Shown one piece after another: positions 41,373 through 49,605 of a stretch of 64,000 nucleotides of DNA. Made by a program: the position numbers and the translations under genes. The stretch lies in the NCBI RefSeq assembly GCF_021278025.1, contig NZ_JAIBHJ010000017.1:1-64000 (forward strand). Direction: 5' to 3'. The notes under the pieces are model-generated. The model saw only the letters and a list, made by a program, of their open reading frames with translations, was not told the origin of the DNA and did no database searches. The stretch comes from Motilimonas sp. E26 (GTDB lineage Bacteria > Pseudomonadota > Gammaproteobacteria > Enterobacterales > CBDFNC01). Positions within the stretch are counted from its first letter, which is position 1. Every line of letters begins with the position of its first letter.

Positions 41373-41414
41373 TTTAAGACACCTTTATAGTTAGGCGAGT
41401 ATTGTAGCCGCTAA

Positions 41415-41458
41415 AAAAACAATGGCAATCAAGGTATTCCTTGATTGCCATTGTTTTT
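41415..41458. terminator. very strong bidirectional terminator
   Basis: A perfect 20 bp inverted repeat with a TATT loop (arms 41415-41434 and 41439-41458), each arm ending in a run of A or T so it works on both strands. It ends the minus-strand transcript of the pcuAC-DUF2333 genes. Confidence 0.92.
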
Positions 41459-41507
41459 GAGAATGATTAAGCCAAGGTTCAGCTTACTAACAATTTGTTT
41501 CGTCTAA

Positions 41508-42506
41508 CTAGCCCTTATTAAGTAGCTCAGATAAATCGATCACCGCAGCATTAGCGCGTGAAATATAATTCGCCATCACTAAAGAGTGATTCGCCATTAG
41601 ACCAAAGCCACTGCCATTTAATATCATTGGACTCCATACGGTTTCTTGCGTTTCTTCCAACTCTCTAATGATTTGGCGTACGCTCACACTGGCATTTTTC
41701 TTCTCAAGTACACCTTTAAAATCAACCTCAATGGCTTTCATAAAGTGCAATAGCGCCCAACTTGCTCCGCGAGCCTCATAAAATACATCATCTGTTAAGA
41801 ACCAAGACGTCTTAATCAACTCTTCTTCTGGGGTATAAGTTGACTGCTGTGCGGCAGAATCACCAGCTAGGCCATCATTAATCGCATGGCGACCAACACT
41901 TGAACTCAGTTTCTGCGATAAGCTACCCAAGCGACTTTGCACCTCTTTTAACCAAGCGGCCAAATTATCTGCCCGAGCATAAAATTGTGCATCAGGTTGA
42001 TTAGGATCTGCTAAACGAGTCCGATAGCTATAAATTGCTTTAATCGCTTCACGGTACTCGGCTTCTGCACTGGGTAAATGCCAACTTTTACTATCAATAT
42101 TAAACTTTGGCTGAGCGACTTTTAGATCTTTATCTTCCATCGATTGACTTTGTGAGCGACTAAAGTCCTTGCGCATAATCAATGATAAATCGCGCACTTG
42201 CTCTAACACCCCAAGCTCCCACGCAGGCATGTTATCCATTAAGAGACTCGGCGGTATAACATCATTACTCAAATAGCCACCGGGTTTATCAAGCAAGGTT
42301 TCTGCAACGGTGATCAGTGTTGTTGTGGTGGTGTAACCCACGACAAGCTTTTTACCCTCCTTAGCAGCCTCATCTTTTGACTTAACCACCAATTCCGATA
42401 TATCCATCACATCGGGCTCAAGTCCCCAGTACACAGATGTACCATAACCCAAAAAAAAGAGAACGAGAAAAATACCCAGCACACGTTTTGCGGTAAAATT
42501 TTCCAT
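41508..42506 (-). CDS. DUF2333 family membrane-anchored protein
   Basis: A 332-residue protein with one N-terminal membrane helix (about 8-28) and a mostly helical remainder facing the periplasm. The C-terminal block MILNGSGFGLMANHSLVMAN matches DUF2333. Its function is not known. It follows the copper chaperone gene by 9 bp and ends in a strong terminator, so the two are co-transcribed, which hints at, but does not show, a link. Confidence 0.82.
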   Translation of the reverse strand: MENFTAKRVLGIFLVLFFLGYGTSVYWGLEPDVMDISELVVKSKDEAAKEGKKLVVGYTTTTTLITVAETLLDKPGGYLSNDVIPPSLLMDNMPAWELGVLEQVRDLSLIMRKDFSRSQSQSMEDKDLKVAQPKFNIDSKSWHLPSAEAEYREAIKAIYSYRTRLADPNQPDAQFYARADNLAAWLKEVQSRLGSLSQKLSSSVGRHAINDGLAGDSAAQQSTYTPEEELIKTSWFLTDDVFYEARGASWALLHFMKAIEVDFKGVLEKKNASVSVRQIIRELEETQETVWSPMILNGSGFGLMANHSLVMANYISRANAAVIDLSELLNKG

Positions 42507-42515
42507 AGATAGGCC

Positions 42516-42971
42516 TTAATGGTTATGTTTCATTTTAGGTTTATCACCCTTAACTGATTTCACTGGCGCAACAAAAGAGACTTGCTCACCCGACGAAAAA
42601 CCTAAGGTAAAGCTAACCTCTTGTCCTTCGGTCAAAGGCTGTTTTAAGCCCATTAACATAATATGGTACCCACCTGGCTGCAGTGATACAGTTTCCATCG
42701 CGTTGATTTCTATACCATCTACTTGACGCATCTTCATCATGCCATCAGCCATAATATGGTTGTGTAACTCAACCTTTTCTGCAATGTCACTCTTAGCCGA
42801 AACCAGTGTAGCGAGCTCGTTTGAGTGATTCATTAATTGTAAAAAAGCCGCACTGTTTTGCACGTTCGGCGGTGTCGCTCGCACATATGCACCATCGACC
42901 ATGATCTCAGCTTGCGATGCACCGCTTAATAAGGCTAGCCCTAAACCAGCCAATACAAAAAACTTTTTCAA
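42516..42971 (-). CDS. PCu(A)C-family periplasmic copper chaperone
   Basis: Signal peptide (1-21) and a cupredoxin-like PCu(A)C domain of 151 aa in total. The copper motif is visible as the His-Met-rich stretch VELHNHIMADGMMKMRQV followed by GGYHIMLMGLKQP. Such proteins load copper into the CuA or CuB centres of cytochrome oxidase. A short Lys/His tail (KMKHNH) may also bind metal. The start is TTG at 42971 with AAGGA seven bases upstream. No oxidase gene is nearby. Confidence 0.9.
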   Translation of the reverse strand: MKKFFVLAGLGLALLSGASQAEIMVDGAYVRATPPNVQNSAAFLQLMNHSNELATLVSAKSDIAEKVELHNHIMADGMMKMRQVDGIEINAMETVSLQPGGYHIMLMGLKQPLTEGQEVSFTLGFSSGEQVSFVAPVKSVKGDKPKMKHNH

Positions 42972-43039
42972 ATTTAAATCCTTAATGTAACCACTTAGAT
43001 AGCATCAATTTAATCTAAAGCCAGTTGAACTGCAACGTA

Positions 43040-43249
43040 CTAGCTTTGATTACAACGTTTATCACTCACTAACCAATAGATAATAGCCGCAGCCAAAATC
43101 CATGGCGCCCATTGGATTAATATGCCAATTGCGCCAAAAACCAGCAATAACACCGCGGCAATACAAACCACCACAATACAACCCACTAAGGTAAAACCTG
43201 TCAACGCCATCGCTCCTAACATGAGCAACACAAATATTAATTCAAACAT
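43040..43249 (-). CDS. pspG: phage shock protein G (PspG)-like inner-membrane protein
   Basis: A 69-residue protein of two or three membrane helices that follows E. coli PspG closely over its membrane part (MFELIFVLLMLGAMALTGF, then VLLLVFGAIGILIQWAPW). The E. coli polar tail is missing, so it is about 10 residues shorter. PspG is an effector of the phage-shock membrane-stress response. A sigma-54-type promoter lies 31-57 bp upstream, as expected of a PspF-controlled gene. AAGGTGATGTT is the ribosome site. No pspA/B/C/F genes are in the window. Confidence 0.78.
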   Translation of the reverse strand: MFELIFVLLMLGAMALTGFTLVGCIVVVCIAAVLLLVFGAIGILIQWAPWILAAAIIYWLVSDKRCNQS

Positions 43250-43290
43250 AACATCACCTTTAAATAATCCAAAAATGCTAGTTTGAGTTA

Positions 43291-43306
43291 ATCAAGGTTT
43301 ATGCCA
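43291..43306 (-). promoter_or_regulatory. sigma-54-type promoter for pspG
   Basis: Minus strand TGGCAT-AAACC-TTGAT. It has the TGGCA and TTG elements at the exact -24/-12 spacing; only the final GC of the -12 element is GA. The inferred start is near 43280, about 30 nt before the ATG. No PspF activator site was found. Confidence 0.65.
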
Positions 43307-43414
43307 GTTTTACAACACACTAACCTCATGTATTTAAAGAATAAAAACCATAAACCCAATCCACAACATTAAACAGTGATAGATTTCACCACAATAGTTC
43401 GTCATTTTAGCCAC

Positions 43415-43440
43415 AAAAAAACCAGAACAAGTCTGGTTTT
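43415..43440 (-). terminator. Rho-independent terminator of ilvIH
   Basis: Minus strand AACCAGA-CTTGT-TCTGGTT then TTTTT, about 30 nt after the ilvH stop codon. Confidence 0.85.
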
Positions 43441-43470
43441 AAACGAAGTGCAAATTGAATAACCTGGTCG

Positions 43471-43965
43471 CTAAGGACGCAACGAACGCTCCCCGCGTGC
43501 GATGCCACACACTCCAGAGCGAACGACTTCAATAATTTCAGTTGCTTCACCCAATGCAGCAATAAATGCGTCTAGCTTGTCTGTGGTACCACTTAGCTGA
43601 ACCGTATACTGGCTCTGCGTGACATCCACTATCTGACCACGGAAAATATCTGCATTGCGTTTCACTTCATCACGCTTAGTGCCGCTGGCTTTCACTTTCA
43701 CCAACATTAATTCACGCTCAACATGTGGACCATCTGTTAATTCCGATACTTTGAGTACATCCACCAGCTTGTGTAACTGTTTTAAAATTTGCTCAATTTT
43801 TCGCTCATCAGCATGGGTTGTAATCGTCATTCGCGATAGAGTGGGATCATCCGTTACCGCTACCGTTAACGATTCAATATTATAGCCACGTTGCGAAAAC
43901 AGGCCAACGACTCGAGATAATGCGCCGGCTTCGTTTTCAATTAAGATAGAAAGGATACTGCGCAT
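43471..43965 (-). CDS. ilvH: acetolactate synthase small (regulatory) subunit
   Basis: ACT-domain regulatory subunit of 164 aa that binds valine and activates the large subunit. The first ACT domain is [32 protein letters not shown], shown here in parts; the second half follows from about residue 80. Its start overlaps the ilvI stop (TAATG), so translation is coupled. Length is that of IlvH rather than the much shorter IlvN or IlvM. Confidence 0.96.
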   Translation of the reverse strand: MRSILSILIENEAGALSRVVGLFSQRGYNIESLTVAVTDDPTLSRMTITTHADERKIEQILKQLHKLVDVLKVSELTDGPHVERELMLVKVKASGTKRDEVKRNADIFRGQIVDVTQSQYTVQLSGTTDKLDAFIAALGEATEIIEVVRSGVCGIARGERSLRP

Positions 43966-45683
43966 TAGGTTCTCTCCGTTTTACTTAAAAACATATCTTG
44001 CATGCTGCCAAATTTCACTTGCATCGGATACACGTGCTCTTCCGGATCCACCGCTATATCCAAAAATACCAAGCGGTCTTTCATGGCAAAGGCTTTCTCA
44101 AGTGCTGGCTCTAAATCTTCTGGTTTGTCGACCCGAATACCAACATGATGGTAAGCCTCTGCCAGCTTGACAAAATCTGGCACTGAATCCATGTAGGAGT
44201 GAGACTGGCGACCTTCGTAAAACATTTTTTGCCATTGCTTAACCATGCCTAAGGAACGGTTGTTTAGTGACACAATTTTCACCGGAATATTGTATTGCAT
44301 ACAAGTGGATAGCTCTTGGATATTCATTTGAATTGAGCCATCACCAGTAATACACACCACTTCTTCATCAGGTAAAGCGACCTTGCATCCCATTGCAGCC
44401 GGAAAGCCAAAGCCCATGGTGCCTAGGCCACCAGAATTGATCCACTGACGAGGCTTCTTAAATGGGTAATAAAGTGCGCCAAACATTTGATGCTGACCTA
44501 CGTCAGAAGTGACAATCGCATCTCCTTTAGTTACTTTATAAAGAGCTTCAATGACTTGCTGTGGCTTGATCACTGTATCTGATTTCTCATAAACCAAGCA
44601 CTCTCGTTCACGCCAAGTATTAATTAGTTGCCACCAAGCCGACAAATCTTCTTGCTCTTTTAATGCATCCATTTCAGCAATCATGGTTTGCATTTGGCCC
44701 AGCACCACTTCAATTGAACCAACAATAGGAATATCGGCATTAATGATTTTTGAAATCGAGGTCGGGTCTATGTCGATGTGCATGATAGTCGCATTAGGAC
44801 AGAATTTATCTACTGCATTAGTGACACGATCATCAAAGCGTGCGCCTACTGCAAAGATTAAGTCCGCATTATGCATCGACATATTGGCTTCATAAGTACC
44901 ATGCATTCCCAACATACCAATAGATTGCTTGTGCGTACCAGGGAAGGCACCAAGTCCCATCAGCGTTGTGGCTACAGGTAGATTACATTGCTCTGCTAAA
45001 TGAATAACATCAGCCGACGCATTGGCATTTATCGCACCGCCACCGACATACAGTACAGGGCGTTTCGCCGCCATTAAGGCTTTAACCGCACGCTTAATTT
45101 GCCCTTTATGACCACTTAGCGTTGGGTTGTACGAACGCATATGCACCGCTTCAGGGTATTGATAAGGAAACTTTAACTTCGGGTTTTGCACATCTTTTGG
45201 TAAATCTACCACCACCGGGCCGGGGCGACCGCTGGCAGCTAAATAAAATGCTTTTTTTATCGCAATCGGAATATCTTCGGCTTTTTTACATAAAAAACTG
45301 TGTTTAACCACAGGGCGCGAAACACCAATCATGTCTGTTTCTTGAAACGCATCATCACCAATAAAATTGGTCGGAACCTGACCCGATAGCACCACCATAG
45401 GAATCGAATCCATATAAGCTGTCGCGATACCTGTAATACAGTTAGTAGCACCTGGACCAGATGTAACTAATACACACCCGACTTTTCCTGTGGCGCGTGT
45501 GTAGCCATCAGCCATATGCACTGCGGCTTGCTCATGACGTACTAAAAAGTGTTCAATGTCACTGCATTGGAATAATGCATCATAAATATCCAATACTGAT
45601 CCACCAGGGTAGCCAAAGATGTGCTTCACACCTTCGTCTTGCAGTGATCTGATCACCATTTCGGCGCCCGATAACATTTCCAT
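43965..45683 (-). CDS. ilvI: acetolactate synthase large (catalytic) subunit
   Basis: Thiamine-diphosphate enzyme of 572 aa that starts valine, leucine and isoleucine synthesis. Domain order is TPP pyrimidine-binding ([20 protein letters not shown]), central FAD domain, then TPP diphosphate-binding with the [19 protein letters not shown] motif. GGGAGAGCTT is the ribosome site. The protein pairs with ilvH and is of the IlvI (isozyme III) type by its partner's length. The 286 bp upstream (45684-45969) shows no leader peptide rich in branched-chain residues. It holds only a small hairpin at 45893-45914, so classical attenuation is unlikely. Confidence 0.96.
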   Translation of the reverse strand: MEMLSGAEMVIRSLQDEGVKHIFGYPGGSVLDIYDALFQCSDIEHFLVRHEQAAVHMADGYTRATGKVGCVLVTSGPGATNCITGIATAYMDSIPMVVLSGQVPTNFIGDDAFQETDMIGVSRPVVKHSFLCKKAEDIPIAIKKAFYLAASGRPGPVVVDLPKDVQNPKLKFPYQYPEAVHMRSYNPTLSGHKGQIKRAVKALMAAKRPVLYVGGGAINANASADVIHLAEQCNLPVATTLMGLGAFPGTHKQSIGMLGMHGTYEANMSMHNADLIFAVGARFDDRVTNAVDKFCPNATIMHIDIDPTSISKIINADIPIVGSIEVVLGQMQTMIAEMDALKEQEDLSAWWQLINTWRERECLVYEKSDTVIKPQQVIEALYKVTKGDAIVTSDVGQHQMFGALYYPFKKPRQWINSGGLGTMGFGFPAAMGCKVALPDEEVVCITGDGSIQMNIQELSTCMQYNIPVKIVSLNNRSLGMVKQWQKMFYEGRQSHSYMDSVPDFVKLAEAYHHVGIRVDKPEDLEPALEKAFAMKDRLVFLDIAVDPEEHVYPMQVKFGSMQDMFLSKTERT

Positions 45684-45969
45684 AAGCTCTCCCAGCTGAG
45701 TTCCGGTTGTTTTTTATTAATAACAGCTTCCCTGCAAACACAAGGGCGCAATAAGATTGTGTGTCAGTTTAATAATTTTTTACTTTACACGTCTACGCTT
45801 TTTACCAAATTCCCTTTAAAAACCAAGATTAAGTTATCAACCACAAATTCCAATCAAGATGCGTGTTCGGTGAAAGTAGCTTAGATATGGCAAGGGCTAC
45901 AAGAAAGTAGCCCTAGGAAAGTATAGATAATCAGCAAAACAAGCCAGATTAACTTTTCATTCTTGCGTT

Positions 45970-46125
45970 TTACTGATCTGGAACTTCAGGCTCTGACAGC
46001 CATATTGAATGATTTGGGTCTAATTCTTCAGAAATAGAAATGCTCACCCCCATATCTTGCAACTCTTGCAATGTAAGGTTATCAGCTAAGCTCATCGTCT
46101 CGCCATTTTCATTACTAAATTGCAT
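45970..46125 (-). CDS. 51-residue acidic protein of unknown function
   Basis: A short ORF with a strong ribosome site (GGGGGTAGCAG) before ATG, beginning MQFSNENGETMSLADNL and ending EPEVPDQ. It holds 11 acidic residues and no Lys or Arg, so its charge is very negative. The middle LTLQELQDMGVSISISEEL reads like a short helix and strand. No signal peptide. I recognise no family. It lies upstream of ilvI on the same strand, 286 bp away, next to the repeat region. Existence is likely but not certain. Confidence 0.5.
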   Translation of the reverse strand: MQFSNENGETMSLADNLTLQELQDMGVSISISEELDPNHSIWLSEPEVPDQ

Positions 46126-46229
46126 CTGCTACCCCCTGTTTACTAGTGCCTGCGTATATAATGATGGCACAGCGTGCTGATATTTCCATCGTACTCAGTA
46201 AAAGGCTTATAACCATTTAATCTGATGCA

Positions 46230-46736
46230 TATACCCAATCAACCTGGAGAGGCTTGATTTCAGCAAGATTTTACACGCGTTTAGGCAAGGCATTGATTGC
46301 AGGTAATGGCTTCCCCTTATCAAAATCAATAACACAGCATAAACGCGTGTAAAACTTGCCCTTTGGGAGCGCCGTCGTGTTCCCACTACGTTGTTACGCT
46401 AATTTGAAAGGTGCCTAGGGTCTGTTGATCTTTCGTGATTATTTTTGCAGCGAATTGTTGGGTATTTATACAAGGCAGCGCTTTTGTGGTGTAGCTAGCT
46501 ACACGAAAAGGCGATAACGCAGTAGAAATACCCAACAAACGCTGTCCTACGGATTCGGCTAAAAGCGTTTTGCCCATCGTTGAGCAGTATTTACTTAGAA
46601 TGCTAAGCTATACACTGCTCGCCTTGCTCAAAACGCTTTTATCTCGAACAAAAATTAACCAGCAAAGATCAACAGACCCTAGTATTGAAAACACCGTGGT
46701 GCTCTGAAACATGCATCTTCAAGTTGATTGGGTATA
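46230..46736. repeat. region bounded by outer inverted repeats, with a further internal inverted pair
   Basis: TATACCCAATCAAC at 46230-46243 reappears inverted at 46723-46736, with degenerate extension inward. Inside the left part, TTTTACACGCGTTTA (46269-46283) is repeated exactly inverted at 46340-46354. The right part contains the 268 bp MITE-like element listed separately. The gap 46126-46779 holds no protein gene that I trust. Such intergenic repeats occur in many copies in Alteromonadales genomes; copy number cannot be seen here. Confidence 0.65.
46415..46682. mobile_element. MITE-like element with 19 bp terminal inverted repeats
   Basis: CTAGGGTCTGTTGATCTTT occurs at 46415-46433 and exactly inverted at 46664-46682. 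The inside is built from nested palindromes: TTGTTGGGTATTT / AAATACCCAACAA (46455-46467 and 46526-46538), the perfect palindrome GTGTAGCTAGCTACAC (46489-46504), and AAAAGCGTTTTG / CAAAACGCTTTT (46561-46572 and 46629-46640). There is no transposase, so it would need one in trans. CTAG or TA at each end may be the target duplication. A 63-codon ORF across it is judged spurious. Confidence 0.75.
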
Positions 46737-46779
46737 CACTATTAAACTGCATTTACGCTGCGTTGATACTTCGTCTGTT

Positions 46780-47883
46780 TTAATCACGCAGTGCGATATC
46801 CCATGCCAAAGACGCTGATTTATTCAAGCTTTGCTCAGGCAATTGATCTAATACGTTTTCCGGGAACACGGTCGCCTGCCAGAGCCGATCGACAAGGTGT
46901 TGAAAGTTATCTTGTCTATCATTTTTGAGCCACAACGCCAATGCTTTAGCAACATCAGGAAACCTTACCTTGCCGGCGCTTTCTGTTGGTAACCAAGCAG
47001 CGATCTCAGACTGCTCTAATCCATTCATTTTTGTCGCTATCCCCATCATTTCTAGGGTTGCCACATTACTCTGCTGTTCAAACTGACCAGTTAATGGCTT
47101 GAGTAACATTTTCTTGCCCATCTGCATGGCCTCTGAAGGCAACTCAAAGCCACCGTTGGCAATCACCCCTGAGCAGTTTTCAAGGTCGGCTTGAAATCCC
47201 ACTCGACATAACTTACGTAGTCGAACGTTTTCAACATCCATGTCTTTGCCATCTGGGTGATAACAATAAAATTCATGGGTAGAAAAGCGACGTAACAGAT
47301 CAACCACCTTACTTAGCGACTCAAAAGGCAAATAGACCAAAATTTTATTTTCTATCTGCACATCTGTTGTCAATATTTCAACAATAGGCGGCAAAATAGG
47401 GAAACCAAAGTGATACCAATGAACACCAATTGGTAACTGCGTCGGCGCGTAGTATTTCATTAGTAACGCATTACCAAAATGATAACCTTGTTTCGGAACC
47501 TGGTAGCGAAAAGCATTCTGATGAGACAAGCCGATGGAAGGCACATTATGCTTTTTTGCCGCCCAAGCAGAGACTGGCTCAAAGTCATTAAGTACTAAAT
47601 CATAATCCTTGATATTTAAGTCTTTAATATCACGCCATAACTGCCTTGGTTGACTATTAAACAAGGTTCTAACGGGATTAACCTCTCCATTTGAAGAGTT
47701 AAACGTTAGTCCCGATTTAGTCCTATACTCGCCAAACGGCAACATATCAAAATAAGCATCAGATTGACGGCCAGTAAATAGGTAATCAACTTCTAACCCA
47801 ACATCAGCCAAAGCCCGTGACATTTTTCTGGCGCGGGTAATATGCCCGTTGCCTGTCCCTTGAACGCCGTAAAGAATGCGCAT
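46780..47883 (-). CDS. MJ1255/VC2487-family glycosyltransferase
   Basis: A 367-residue GT-B-type protein beginning MRILYGVQGTGNGHITRARK, the family signature with the nucleotide-sugar glycine loop, and with a GVIANGGFELPSEAMQMGK motif that matches the acceptor/donor site of UDP-sugar transferases (as in MurG and UGT relatives). Substrate is unknown. It is probably cytosolic or membrane-associated. On the same strand and next to a PAP2 phosphatase and a TetR gene, so a lipid-linked role is possible. Confidence 0.85.
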   Translation of the reverse strand: MRILYGVQGTGNGHITRARKMSRALADVGLEVDYLFTGRQSDAYFDMLPFGEYRTKSGLTFNSSNGEVNPVRTLFNSQPRQLWRDIKDLNIKDYDLVLNDFEPVSAWAAKKHNVPSIGLSHQNAFRYQVPKQGYHFGNALLMKYYAPTQLPIGVHWYHFGFPILPPIVEILTTDVQIENKILVYLPFESLSKVVDLLRRFSTHEFYCYHPDGKDMDVENVRLRKLCRVGFQADLENCSGVIANGGFELPSEAMQMGKKMLLKPLTGQFEQQSNVATLEMMGIATKMNGLEQSEIAAWLPTESAGKVRFPDVAKALALWLKNDRQDNFQHLVDRLWQATVFPENVLDQLPEQSLNKSASLAWDIALRD

Positions 47884-47965
47884 TAATAAATTGCCCTTGC
47901 TAAAGCATCAGTTGAGAAAATAAAAGTCACGCCTAAGCATTCCTTCATGGAAGAGTTTGTGATCA

Positions 47966-48481
47966 CTAAAAAGCTCCCGTCAAAACAAACGATAAATACG
48001 CAAATATCATACCCAGACCAGCTCCAGCGATAATATCACTGACAAAATGCACCCCTAACAATACTCGCGACAAAGCAATGCAACTTGCCCAAATAAAGAC
48101 CAATGACAGCACTAGTGGATAAAACCAAGCTAACTGGCTTGCCATCATAAACGCAGCAGCACTGTGTCCAGACGGCAAACTGTATTGGTCTGAAGGACGA
48201 ATAAAACACGGTAAATTAGTAGGCCGACTGCGCTTAAACGTGCGTTTTAGTAAAACATACACAGGGAGCTGCATGGCAAAGCCCAATAAACAGCTTTTAA
48301 AGAAGGAGGGACCGAATTCAGCTTCAAAACACAGCAGCAATAGACCAAGAACAACATAAAAATGGCCATCACCAGTATGGGAGATACCTTTGCTACAAAA
48401 CGCCACTTGGCGGTTAAATTTATGTGCTAGGCAATAGTTTGATAACGCATAGTCAAGATCTGCAATCTGTTGTAGCTTCAT
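47966..48481 (-). CDS. PAP2-family membrane phosphatase
   Basis: An integral membrane phosphatase of 171 aa. The three PAP2 motifs are visible: KRTFKRSRP, PSGHSAAAF and SRVLLGVHFVSDIIAG, with the catalytic histidines in the last two. It would act on phosphatidic acid, undecaprenyl-diphosphate or similar lipids. I chose the ATG at 48481 because GAGGGAAAGTTG precedes it; the longer frame to 48532 has no such signal. Confidence 0.88.
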   Translation of the reverse strand: MKLQQIADLDYALSNYCLAHKFNRQVAFCSKGISHTGDGHFYVVLGLLLLCFEAEFGPSFFKSCLLGFAMQLPVYVLLKRTFKRSRPTNLPCFIRPSDQYSLPSGHSAAAFMMASQLAWFYPLVLSLVFIWASCIALSRVLLGVHFVSDIIAGAGLGMIFAYLSFVLTGAF

Positions 48482-48578
48482 CAACTTTCCCTCTTTATTG
48501 ACTAAATAAAGAATAAAAGCAACTCGTGACACTTACATGACGAAATCTCGACAGAACAATGACAATGTGATGGCTTTG

Positions 48579-49265
48579 TTATGACTTTTGTTGTACCGCG
48601 CGAACAGCAAACTCAGCAACAAATTCACCAAGAGAAATATAATCTTGTGATTTCGGTTGACCACCAAAGTGATCATTAAAATATCCCGTCATCGCAAAGG
48701 GGTGAACCATTAAACTAAGCAATACAATTTGTAATTTATCTATGTCCACATTTTCGGCAACTTCTCCATTATGCTGCAAGGCATGCAGCATGCGGTTAAA
48801 TCGCGGTAATATTCCCTCACCGAGAATACTTTTTAAGTAATCTTGGCCAACTTCCGACTCATTTTGCATGATCCTCATTAACAATGGGGGAAACTCAGGA
48901 AAGCGGGCCATGGTTTTGTAAAAAGCACGTATCAGGCCCGCTAAACTATTATTAGTTGGATCCGCCAATCGACGTTTTAAATCATCATCAAACGGCTTCA
49001 ACGTTTCCGACAACATAGTCAAATAGAGGTTCTCTTTGTTGCCAAAGTAATAATGGATCATCGCGAGATTGGTGCCAGCATACTCTGCAATAGACCGAGT
49101 AGTGACCTTACGGTATTCCTCATTAACAAAGCAATGACGTGCACTTTGCAATAACATATCTCTGGTGTCTGATGCACCTTCTGGGCGTCCCGGCTTACGT
49201 TTTGCCACGTACTGTTCCTTTAGTGCTGCCATATAAGGGTCATCTCCGAATAAGTGATGCGTCAT
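48579..49265 (-). CDS. TetR-family transcriptional regulator
   Basis: A 228-residue regulator with an N-terminal helix-turn-helix domain (about 33-80: LLQSARHCFVNEEYRKVTTRSIAEYAG then MIHYYFGNKENLYLTML, shown here in parts) and an all-helical ligand domain. The basic KRKPGRPEG lies just before the HTH. Start may be the ATG at 49265 or one 11 codons later (49232), neither with a strong ribosome site. Its targets are unknown; the PAP2 and glycosyltransferase genes on the same strand are the obvious candidates, with a 97 bp gap. Confidence 0.88.
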   Translation of the reverse strand: MTHHLFGDDPYMAALKEQYVAKRKPGRPEGASDTRDMLLQSARHCFVNEEYRKVTTRSIAEYAGTNLAMIHYYFGNKENLYLTMLSETLKPFDDDLKRRLADPTNNSLAGLIRAFYKTMARFPEFPPLLMRIMQNESEVGQDYLKSILGEGILPRFNRMLHALQHNGEVAENVDIDKLQIVLLSLMVHPFAMTGYFNDHFGGQPKSQDYISLGEFVAEFAVRAVQQKS

Positions 49266-49455
49266 GTATTAAAAATAGAACAAAATCATCAAAACGTGAC
49301 TCCATCAAATATAAATCAACACAAACATACCGATATGCCACTATCTCAACAACTTGACTAATCCTAGAAAAAAAAGTAATCATCATTCCACCAGTACTCA
49401 AGTTATACTTACGCAATGCATATCTTGTTGATATATAGCGACGTCAGATTCAAAG

Positions 49456-49498
49456 CAACCCAGCTCAAGTACATTAGACACTCAAATAGCTTGGGTTG
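49456..49498 (+). other. hairpin in the 340 bp region upstream of leuA
   Basis: The gap 49266-49605 between the TetR gene and leuA holds a stem of CAACCCAGCT and AGCTTGGGTTG (10 pairs with one bulge, about 22 nt loop). No T-run follows at once, and no convincing Leu-rich leader peptide is found, so its function is unknown. Otherwise the gap is AT-rich with no gene. Confidence 0.35.
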
Positions 49499-49605
49499 GA
49501 ACAGCATATAATTTTTTATAAAACAATTAAAAGTCCTATTAAAGGGTATTTCTCTTGGTCGAATCATAATGATGGCGGCCAAAGAAAGGACACGAGGAAA
49601 GATAA

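Noticed and set aside
46386-46577. A 63-codon minus-strand ORF inside the MITE
   Set aside because: It runs through the inverted repeats of the element, has no ribosome site and no family; the DNA is explained by palindromic structure.
49416-49511. Short ORF beginning MHILLIYSD upstream of leuA as a leucine leader
   Set aside because: No ribosome site, only a few scattered Leu codons, and no terminator/antiterminator arrangement follows.
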